Shown in pieces: positions 20,909 to 31,700 of a DNA stretch of 64,000 nt. This DNA is from Telopea speciosissima (taxonomy: Eukaryota > Streptophyta > Magnoliopsida > Proteales > Proteaceae). The translations under genes and the position numbers were made by a program. The notes beneath the pieces were generated by a model. That model was not told the origin of the DNA. It searched no databases and was given only the letters and a program-made list of their open reading frames with translations. The stretch spans positions 14,843,001 to 14,907,000 of the forward strand of contig NC_057924.1 in the NCBI RefSeq assembly GCF_018873765.1, written 5' to 3'. How positions within the stretch are numbered: the stretch's first letter is position 1; every line of letters begins with the position of its first letter.

Positions 20909-21707
20909 AGGGTGTCAAAATGGAACCGAATATTGGAATTGGAATCAACCATTTACGATTAAATCAAATTGTACTCTAGAAAAATGATCTGGTTTTGATT
21001 TCATAGATTCTCTTATTGGTTCGGTTTTGATTTGCATCACAAAATCGATTTTTCTAAACCAAATAGGAACTGAAAAAAGCTAATAGAAATCAGTACCTCT
21101 CACTTGATAGTACCCATGCACCATTGAGTTAATTAATAAAATAATAATTAATTTATTAAGCAACAATTGTTGCATCATACTTGAAACATAAGATAAGTAA
21201 AATGTCTTAGGACTAACTATATAATATAAGTTTGAGTACAAATTAAAAATGATAGATTATGTTAAAATTGATTAATATATCCCTACCTGCTAATGGAATA
21301 AACAATTTGTTTAGATGTGAGATTAATGAAGAAAAAAAATGGGAGAAGAAGGTACAAGAAAGGAAAAAGACGGGTGAAGATAGGGTTTTTTTTTTTTTTT
21401 TTTAATGACATAGGCATGAGAAATAGGATGAATGAGGGAGACCAAGAGAGAATGGACAAACATGGGAATATATATGGTTTGAAAAGTTGAGATTTTCTTT
21501 GTTACTGTTTCCCAAAACTGGCACTACAAACCACATGTAAACCAGATTGCGAAAACTGAATAGAAATCAATAAAACTAGACCGAATGCAAAACGATTCTA
21601 ATTCTGTTTGATTCCTATTCAGTTCGATTTTGATTTCACCTTGTCAAAATATATATCGAAAATGAACCAAACCAAATAACCAGAACCGGACTGATTGACA
21701 CCCTTAA
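20909..21707. mobile_element. MULE-type MITE, AGGGTGTC family, 0.8 kb
   Basis: CATGACCTA at 20900-20908 is repeated exactly at 21708-21716. The ends are AGGGTGTCAAAATGG and the complement (GATTGACACCCTTAA). The interior is AT-rich with 'ggttcggttttgatttg' words and no coding capacity. Confidence 0.85.
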
Positions 21708-21739
21708 CATGACCTAAAGATGAACTTATTGGTCTCAAC

Positions 21740-23020
21740 TAGGACTGTCAACCGGTTAGGCTCGGCCGGTCTCAGTTGGGTCTAGCCGGGCCTCACGAAA
21801 TTTTACAAGTTGCACCGTGTCTGACCGTTTAGGCATTCGGGCTTGCCTTGGACAGGCATGGTACGGTTTCATTTCGGTCGGTCAATGTTCAGTCTTTAAT
21901 CGGGGCAGCCTTATTCAGGCTAAACGGACCTAAACTAGGTCTAAAACAGGCTAATGAGCCATTTAACTCTAAACGGTTTGGACTTACTAATTGAAATGCA
22001 ACTAGAATTTTAAGTTCAAACCATCACAGCGTTGGGCAGTCACTGTACAGCTCAACTCAGAATCAAATAAAGCTTACTCCAACTAAAATAGCAGCACAAC
22101 ACCGAATAGAAGCACATCTAACAAAGTAAGTAGAGGGAAAAATAATAGCAGCAGAACATCAAATAGAACACACATCTAACAAAGTAAGTAGAGGTGAATA
22201 AAAAAATAGCAGCACCACACCGAATAGAAGCACATTTAACAAAGTAAAATCTAAAAACTAAAACTCAACCTCATCTCACCTACGTTAAGTATATCTAAGG
22301 GTGTTAAACGGTTTGATTTTGGTTAAATGGTTCGGTTTAGTTCGGTCTTGACTACTTGAGGGTAGAAACCGTAACCAGATCGTCTAACTAAACTGTCTCA
22401 TAATCAAAACCTGGACCGTTTGGTAAATGGTTTCGATTAAATGGTTCTAAACGGTTTTACACGGTTTTGGTTAGATGGTTCTGTATACATTTTCTACTCT
22501 ATTTATTAATACTAGTTATTACTTACTAAGTTATTAGTTTTTTTTCTAGAAAAAGGAAATCATTAATGAAGAAACATGACTGCTTAGTAGTTGTTACTTA
22601 CTAGGTTTTGACTTTTTGTTTATAAAAAAAAAAAATTGTTAAGTTTTTAAACGGTTAGGCGGTTTGGTTATAATCGATTTTAATTTGATTACACGGTTTG
22701 AAACCATTGGATTAATCGGCCTAAATCGAACCAAACCGATTAAATAAACGGTGTCATTTGTAAAACCATAACCGGGCCATTTAACTAAACGATCTATCGA
22801 TTTTGATTTAAACGGTTCGATTCGATTTCGATTTGGTTTTGACACCCTTAAGTATATCTAACCAATAAATGTCAAAGACCAACAAAAAAACAAACAAAAA
22901 AAAGGAAATTTGGAGGGAAGAGGAGGGGAAGTTTATAAGTTAAAGGATCAGGCTATAACAAGATGGTCTAAGTCGGGCTCGATCGGGTCTGATGGGCCGG
23001 GTCTGGAATTGACACCCCTA
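21740..23020. mobile_element. hAT-like TIR element carrying a nested MULE-type MITE
   Basis: GTCTCAAC at 21732-21739 is repeated at 23021-23028 (8 bp). The termini TAGGACTGTCAACCGG and the complement of CCGGGTCTGGAATTGACACCCCTA share TAGG.-TGTCAA. An internal three-copy tandem array (about 22079-22255) repeats 'tagcagcacaacaccgaata'-like units. It is interrupted by the element at 22298-22851. Confidence 0.75.
22298..22851. mobile_element. MULE-type MITE, AGGGTGTC family (nested)
   Basis: GTATATCTA at 22289-22297 is repeated at 22852-22860. The termini are AGGGTGTTAAACGG and the complement of TTTTGACACCCTTAA, and the body is rich in AACGGTTC. It sits inside the hAT-like element 21740-23020 and is therefore younger. 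Confidence 0.85.
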
Positions 23021-23463
23021 GTCTCAACACGTATCCAAACCGATTAAAGCTTGACAATAGACCTATATATCGAGAATGATTAAAGCCCAAGAACCGACCA
23101 AATTAATTGGTTGATTTTGGTCTTGGGCCAAATAGTTGAAGGATCGATTAGAGCCCGGCCGAAAACAATTGAGCCAGACTAAGTGACACCACTACCAATA
23201 TAACCCCTTTTCTCTAGGCATTATAGGTTACCTTTTAGACTCAACCACATCTTCTCCCAGTTGTTCGGGGTTAAATCCCTCAATCTTATCCATTATTCCT
23301 CTTTATTCATGCCCTAAAGTTAGAATCTTTTTTCTTTTTTCGAACTTCTCTTTGCCAAATAGAATAAAGTTAATCCATATTGTAGTAAAGTAAAAGAAAT
23401 AGATATCATATATTAACTAAGCGTGAAACTTTTCTTTATTAGGCAATCCGTATCAGGATACCA

Positions 23464-23650
23464 ATGTTTTGCTTGGTATGCATTTTAGGTTGATTTCGCA
23501 TTCTCATATGATAAAAATAGTTAAATTGACCTAGAATGCATTCCAAGAATGCATATCAAACGCAGCTCAAATTTTAGTTCTGCTTTAATTATACGAGATT
23601 GCGAAATCAAACTAGAATGCATTCCAATAATGCATACCAAACGGAACTTA
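23464..23650. mobile_element. MITE with GTTTGGTATGCATTC-type ends
   Basis: The left part 'cttggtatgcattttaggtt' and 'gatttcgcattctcatatga' is answered by the inverted right part (gcgaaatcaaactagaatgc, then aatgcataccaaac). A second inverted partner at about 23540-23570 indicates a compound or rearranged copy. Same ends as 20037-20857. Confidence 0.6.
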
Positions 23651-23944
23651 AGTTTTAGTTCCTTCTATCTTTGCAAAGAATGGAGTGTAATTTTCTGTAA
23701 ATTGAAGCATTGAAAGAAGAATCATGATTTAAGTCTCAAATGTTTTGTTAATTTATATGACTATAAAATTATTAATTTTTGGGTGAATTCATGTGAATGA
23801 AAACTCCATGGCTATAATCATTTTATTAGTCAAATTTTAGTTCAAAACAAGTAAAAAAAAATATATTAATTCAAATTTGATTAAAAAATTTATAAAAATG
23901 TCACTATTCTTTTATTGTATGAAAATAGCCACAATAAATGGTCA

Positions 23945-24345
23945 TGGTGTCAAAGTTCACCCTTAACGGGTCGAAGTGGTTAAGCCCAAACCGAACCTAA
24001 CTTTTGTTGGTTTGTTTTAGGTTGGGTTTTATGAAAATCGATAGAAACAAAACCAAACTGGACCAACCAAAACCGAAACCCAGATCAAACACGATTAAAA
24101 CTAAGACTGGACCAATAATAACTCATAGAAATAGAATGTTTCCATTAATTCTCTTATGTATACATGTAAAATCAAAATTGGTTCGGACCGGAACCAATAA
24201 CAAAAAACAAGTAATAAATTAGACTAAATTGGACCAGAAACAAAATTTCTTAACAATTTGATTTCGGATTATCCTATTAGTAACAAACCACAACCAATGC
24301 AATCCAATAAATCGAATTGGACCGAACTATCCAATTGACACCCCA
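23945..24345. mobile_element. Degenerate 'AACCGAACC' element remnant
   Basis: Rich in 'aaccgaacc', 'ggaccaaccaaaaccgaaac' and 'ttggaccgaac' words, with 'ggtgtcaaag' at the left and 'attgacacccc' at the right. The ends are TIR-like, but no target duplication is evident. Confidence 0.4.
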
Positions 24346-24839
24346 ACTATTAAGGGCTTGTGTGCCTTACCCACCTCTAAAAACCATGTGGGCAAGAGAA
24401 CGGTAACCAGTTGTGTAGACCTTGCTCTACCATAGGGGCCAATGAGAATGTACGTAGAAGCATTAGTTTGGATGGGATTTTTGATCTCATTAAAATTGAG
24501 TGGTGTTTATTCATTTTTTGTGTACTCCAATGTATCTGGTGCAGGAAACACACGATCAAGTAACATTCGTTTTCCATTTCTAGGAACATGCATGCAAAAT
24601 CCTGTATAAGGGGTATGTTTATGAGATTCTTTCCTTGTATCAATCCAGACAAAAGGCAAAGGACCTCGTAATCATCGTTCGGAGGCTCAATGTGGGTCCC
24701 ATGAACTGTTTCTGTCCATTTGATCTAAGCCGTTCATTTTTTTTCTCTCTTATTTATGGCACAGATAAAATGACCCACAGGCCACATGTGGGGCCATACC
24801 CCATTTGCAGAAAATATTAATAAAATATTCTGTATTTAA

Positions 24840-25751
24840 CTACAAAATCTTCTCTCGTCGTTTCTCTCATTCGGGATTTCGTTTTCGGGTAACTAGAATA
24901 GAAATAGACCTTCGGATCCTAAGAACAGTGACGAGATCTGACTTCCCTTTTTACATCTCTCGGCCCTAAAAAAGGGTCGATTCTCTGAGAAATTCTTCGA
25001 TTAGATCATCTTCTGTTCCAGGTAACAACCCTTCTTTTCTGCTTTCTGCAAAATTTTTGATTGAAGTTTCAGTTTTTCCCCCTTTTTGGGGGTGGACACT
25101 CGACGCCTTGATCCATTTCGGTCTAGATTATTTCATGTGTTATAGTTTCTGTTTCGGTGGAAAGCTTGGATTTTTATTCGTTTCTTCGTATTCGATTCGT
25201 ACGTTCTTTCTTTTGCAACTTTTTTTTTGTCGACGATAAAAGCCATATATTGTAGGTTTAGATTTAGTTTGTTTTTTTGTGTTCTTTTTTTCGGTGGAAA
25301 AATTCAATTTTTCCGATTAGAATTTCTTGTAATCTTTTTGTCCTCACGAATGTTCCGATCGCTGTTGAGCTGAGGTCTGCATGTTGGAATTGCTACTACG
25401 AATCTGTTTATTTGTCCTCCTTTAAATGATTAATTGTTGGTTATTTTCTGTTTAGCATCTGTTAATGGAATCATCTCCAATGAAAATAGTTGAATTGCAG
25501 GAATTTTCCCCCCTAAAATTTCCATCTCTCCCGTCCCCTACTTTTCTCTTCCTGTTCTTTCTATTCTCCTTCGATTTTCGGTTAGATACTGCAATATTCG
25601 ATTTCTCTTTTCCCTTTAGCCTTTTCTCTGGTTCAATGGATCTATTTTAGCATTCGGCATTCAGGCGTGGTGGGTTGAATACTCTTTCGTGATAATGGAT
25701 ATCTCACCAGGCCTTAACATGATTCATCCTCTTTATACTTTTCATCATCAG
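24840..25751 (+). other. Leader exon (to 25021) and leader intron (25022-25751) of the PPI1 homologue
   Basis: A C/T-rich leader (ttctctcgtcgtttctctca onward) ends at 25021 in 'ctgttccag' before gtaacaac. The intron is T-rich and ends in 'ttcatcatcag' at 25751, 12 bp before the start codon. The transcription start is not determinable by eye; ORFs within the intron are not used. Confidence 0.6.
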
Positions 25752-25763
25752 GTGGTGGAAACC

Positions 25764-28700
25764 ATGGGTGTGGAGGTAGTGGCAGATGATTTCACACAGG
25801 CACCTGTGAAGGACGGAGCCAACGCGGAACATGGTATATTGAATGAGAAAGAGAGCATAGTACCCAACCAAGAGGCAGGGGGGCTAGACGAACCAATCAT
25901 ATTTGGTTCGCATGGAACACATGCGCCTGTTAAAGGAGAGGTCGATTCCGCTCTGGATGACAAAAACTTCCCCAAGGATGCTGTTGATGAATGGCCTGCG
26001 CCGAAGCAAATCCATTACTTCTATTTTGTCAAGTATCGGGCTTATGATGACCCAAAGCTGAAAGCCAAACTTGATCAGGCCGACAAGGAGGTTCAGAAAA
26101 AGAGTCAAGCTCGTTTCCAGATTATTGAAGCGTTGAAAGCCAAGAAGGTACGTAATGTGTGCTCAATTTTGCTGGTCTTTTCCTTTTATCTTTAGTTGGA
26201 AAAATTGGATAATGAGGCGTTGATTTTACTATGTCTATCAGAATGCATGCAAATTAAAGACGATGTTTGTTAAATAATTTGACGTCTTAAAGTACGCTCA
26301 GAAATGAAATATTTTTCTAGAATGACCCAGCTAGCTGGGTGCCTAAATTTTTATTCTCTTTCCTTTTGTGCAGTCGGATCGAGCACAGGTGATAGCTCAG
26401 TTGAAGCCTTTAACTGTTGAGGGCAAGCGGTACAGAGTGATGATGGATGAGAAGAGGAAGGAAATGGAACCTTTGAATCAGGCTTTGGGTAAGCTCCGTG
26501 GTGCAAACAGTGCTAACCGAGAGAGGGGAGAGAGGGGTGTTGGTATATGTTCATCTGAGGCAGAGCTTAATGCACTTGTAAGCGTATACTTAAATTATTG
26601 AAATCACCATTTAATCTTACTCCCTATTTTAGGCTATATTAATTACTTATTTAACTCCATTGGAATTGTCATTACAGATTCAGAGCTTGAATTATCAGAT
26701 TCAACATGAGAGCCTCACTTTGGCCGAGGAGAAACAAATTATAAGGGAAATTAAACAGCTTGAGGGGACTAGGGAGAAAGTTATTGCTAATGCTGCTATG
26801 AAGGCAAAGATTGAGGATTCTATGGGACAGAAGGAGGCTATTCAAGACCAGGTCAAAGTAAGAATTTTTTTTTAAAATTTATTTATTTTACTTATATATT
26901 TTATTTTTTTTATCTTTCGTAACTTTCAATAATTATCGTTTCTATCACGTGATAAGTCTAAGCTTAAATTTCACCTATGGTTTCATGCATTATAATTTGA
27001 TTGTAGCTCATTGGTGTTGATTTGGACGGAGCAAGGAAAGAGCAACAAGCAGTTAGGGCACAAATCAAGAATTTAGAGGATGACCTGAAAGCAATTGACA
27101 ATGAGATTAGTTCATTGCAAGAAGAACTGAATACTGTGAATCAGAGAAGGGATAAAGCATATGAAACCCTTGTTGAACTGAGAAAACAGCGTGATGAAGG
27201 GGTACGAAGACTCCAGACTTCCAGTTTCATGCTTTCGCACTTTAACTTGTTTGGTGTAATATTGCATTGTTTTGTTTTTCTTTGTTAGGTTATGTACGAT
27301 TTAATCTGTGAATCATGTACAATAGATAAATTGACGAATTGTTTTTTCTTCCTGAACTTTTGCTTAGCTTTTGAATTAGTGCTCTATGTTGTACAAAAAG
27401 TTGTTGAACTCCTTGGTGAGTTTAACTTGACTCTCAGTTATTTAACTTAATTTTTAAGTTTCTTTTTAACATGTTGTCATTTCATATTTACTTATGATAA
27501 CCTAGTAGGGTTACATGGTAAAAGATGAAGAGGTAATTTATTTTTTGAAATGCTAACTCTTGTACCTTAAATATGTTAACAATATGGACATTATGCTTAC
27601 ATTGAAATGAAAGACTTAGATATTTCCATAGCAGAAATAATGGAATTAATGATTATATTATGTTACTTTAACAATTACGTACATTGAAATGAAAGACCTA
27701 TATATTTACACCCAAAAAAAAATTAATGGAATTAATGATTATAATGTATTACTTTAACAATGATTAGTGATTATTGCGAATATGATTTGTTGTAACTATA
27801 ATTAATACATACTACTATTTATCGTAAAATGTAATTAGTAATCATAATTGATGGAAAATAATGAAATTGAATACGATTATTGCACAGAGATTGTAGAGCC
27901 CAATTAATGCAGACAGAGTAAGTAGCCTGCATCAATTTCCCTGTGGATCAGAAAAAAAAAGTTCTTAAATTTTGAAGTGAGGCAGTAACACTTCATCTGT
28001 GAGGCTCTTCCATGGCTCATATTTGTAGAACTCTTTGGCTTCTGTGTAGAGATTGTGAAATCAGTAACACACTTAACATGGCATTCTTCCTTATTCTGGC
28101 TAAAATGATGAGGTTATGAAGAGACCTTTAATGGGCTTCTTATTCTTGCTGCTCCAATAATTCTAGTACTCTGAGAATGTAATCTTGAAGGTTTCCAGAG
28201 TTATCTTCCACCTTGCCTTTCTCTGTACTGAAGAAAATTTGGTTGATTCTTTACTTGTCGAGGAATTGTAGAATGTCTACCATTGACCAAGAAAACCTTT
28301 GGCTCTGGTACCTAGTCAGGCAGAGATCAAGGAGCCTGCATCACCAGTTTACATATACCCACCATTTGATTCTGCAACTTGAATCAATGAGGTTGCAGTC
28401 TTTCATTCGTACATTCTTCCCCTCACATGGACTTGCTTAAACATTATAAGATTACATTTACACATTATAACATATGTACTGCATTATATAATTTATGTAA
28501 TTAATACTAATAATTGCATTATAATATACTTTCTTAAATTGATAACCCTTGTATAGAATTCATGGTATTGTTATCAACAAATGTGAATAAATATCATGGG
28601 AAAATGTTTCCAGCAATAGCAGTGCAGGATGGATTCCAGCACCACTGGCTATTTCTGCTACATGGATTTAGAGACATTATGAACTAAATTGGATTAACAT

Positions 28701-31700
28701 TGAATGTTTTTGTGAGATAGAGAGAGGTGTAGCACATATTTTTTATTTTATTTTGTATTTTTTTTGGAGTAAAATAATTATGTATTGAGAGTGAACATCT
28801 ATTTTTATTTCTTTTGGTATGGCAGACTTCTTGAATAAAGGCATGGGTTTGAGGGGGGCACAAAGCCCTCGGGAAGCTTAAAGGAAGAAGAGCACGTAGT
28901 ATCTGTTACACATTTGTCTCTAGTATAATTTTTAACTTGGTATTTGTTCAATGAAAACATTTTGTAACATTCTGAATTTTGATGAAATTGCTGTAGAAAT
29001 CATACTTGTTAAGGTGTCTACTAGGTGGCCCTAGGTGACTTTTTGGTGTCGCCTTGGTTTTTTTTCCCTAGAGGGCTGACCTTGGTGCAACGGTAAGGTT
29101 GCTCTTCAATTCTGTGGAAACAGCCACTCCATGATGCGGGGGTAAGGCTGCATACATTATGACCCCTCCCCAGACCCCGCAATGGCGGGAGCCTCATGCA
29201 CTGGGTACACCCTTGATTTTTTTGCCACCGCCTTGGATCATGCCTTGTCGCCATGACAACTATGGTATAAATTATTACCATTCAATAATTATAACAAAGT
29301 GAATATCATAAAGAAAAAGATTCTATGATTCCTGATAGGCATTTCATATTCCATATGGAGCATGCTAATAGATGTAAAGAGTTGCCTTCCGAGGGTTGCA
29401 ATGGAGGATTAAGAAATTCATGTTGGAGTTGATGGTTGTCCTCATGAAATCCTAGGGCTCAATGGTCAGGATTTTGTGAGAGTGGTCAATACAGTGAACA
29501 GTAAAGAAGTTTACCAGGGTTTAGTTGATGTACCATACACATAAAGAGGATTTAGGTGAAGGTTAACTTTGATGGGTATTCTTTTGTGTAAATGTAGTTC
29601 AAAGGGAGTTGGGGTTTGGAGCTTATTGTAGCAAATAGTGATATTTTAGAGGTATTCCTGTCCATTTGGCGCTGTTTAGTTAATTCAGTATAATAGGATT
29701 GGCTCTTTTGCAACTTTGATAGGCTGTACAAATCCATTCACTCTGGGCACATGTTGGATGATGGCTCTTTTAGTGCTTGCTATCAATGTTGTATTGGGAG
29801 GGCAAGCATTGAGGCTAACTGAGATCCTCCTTTAAATTGGAGACTTTATACTCTAACCACCATGTATCCCTTTCTCATACCATCAAATATGCAGGAATGA
29901 ATCCTTTTCATAAGTTTTTATATTATCATTAAATAAGGCGATACGTTGCACATGGAGAGTGTTTCTTGAAGATTAACTACAATTCGGGAGATTGGTGATG
30001 AATGAAATAAATACTGGGGAAAAGAGCTATTAAATGGGGGGGGGGGGGGAGAAAAGGGGACAAGGTTTTCAGGTGGCTCATCCTTATTGTCCTTATTCCT
30101 TCAGTATACTTGTTTCCATGGCTAACTTGAGTTATATCACTAGTGTTGGGTTTTTAATTTTCTATTTGAGGAGTGACAAATGTGTTCCACTTATTGAACA
30201 GGGTTCTATGGTCGGTTCGTGACCCCTAATGCCGAAGGCGTCCTTAGGGTGATCCCGTAGGAATGTGTGAAGTGAGTGTCTTTAGCCTAAAGATGACGGT
30301 CAGCCCTGCAAGAGAGGAATATCTTTGTCATTGATGTGGAGAGGTTGCTAGGCATCAAGGTTATAGGTCTCGGTTTTGCCTTTGGTTTCACCCTTGGTTT
30401 CTCCAGGCCACGAAACCGAGTTCTGCCGAGATCTCGGCGAGTTGGTGTATTTTTTCCAATCTTGACTCGGTGGTGTATTTCGGTGGCCATATGGCCAAGA
30501 TAGGTCCTGAAACTTGACATTCACCATATTTTAGGCCTTCTAAATTTAATGGAAACATTTTTTATAAATTCAAACCCAAAATGATACTTTGACTTTGGAC
30601 CGTAGGTTGGTAGTCTACAACGTAGGCGAGTTCTACCCAAGGCTATTCCATACTATATTTAGAACACATAGAATTAAAGTAGAGGTGTAAAAAACTTAGT
30701 TAAGCATTAGGAATTAAAGAATATCAAGCTCATGACAAGTCCTACCATTCAGCTATTTTTTTTTTTTTTTTACCTTAAACTGTTTTTGAGATGCAATGCA
30801 GCTTCAATCTTGAATCTCCAAGCTTTAATCTTCAGTTGATGTGAGATTTGCCAAAAAAAAGTACCAAAACCCTCACTTGGAGGTGTTTTTCCTTCACAAC
30901 AGAGCGAGAGAGGTGAGATTTCGAGTTGAGGTCGAAATCTCGGCGAGACAATGCCTTTTTATAGCCTTGGTTTGGTCTGTTTGACTCGAGATCGAGATAT
31001 AACCTGAGATCTTGGTGAGATACTGAGATCTTGCACAAATCCCGTATCGCCTACCGTCTCGTCTCGTCTCGTCTCTCGTCTCGTCTCGAGACTACACGAA
31101 CTGAAATTTTTACGAGATCTCACCGAGATCTTGTACTATGCTAGACATTTGGCTGATATTCTCCATTTGCACAAAAGATACTTAAAATCTATAGCCATAC
31201 AAAATATGAAGCTCTGTCCTTACAATATGAAGTGGCAGATCACATGATTATGATTGTCCATTAAATTTTTATTTATTGATGCTTTTTGATTAGTGTGCCT
31301 TACCATCTAATTTTGGTGATCATTACTTTATTTGGAACGAATGGTAACTTACAGCTGTGTTTGGTTGTATTCCTGGGAAGATGAGCGGGAAGGGGTTTCC
31401 GTTGCAGTGTTGTGTGGTTGCACTTGGAAAGACAAGGGAAAAGTGATGAAGGGGTTTGCTTCCTGCCTCTTTTTGTGAAGATGTTGTGGAAAGCTCCACA
31501 TTTTTTTTTCGGAACAGATTTCCCTTCCTAAATTTCTAGAAGAGAAACCAATATCTATTTAAATTATGTTAGTTTAGCAGCTCATGTTGCCTTGGGATTT
31601 AATAGATAGGGTGATACCATTTCGTAGTATGTGAGGTATTAATGTGTACAGTGTTTTTTTTTTTTTGGGGGTAAATTAATGTGTACAGTGTTAGTGATAA

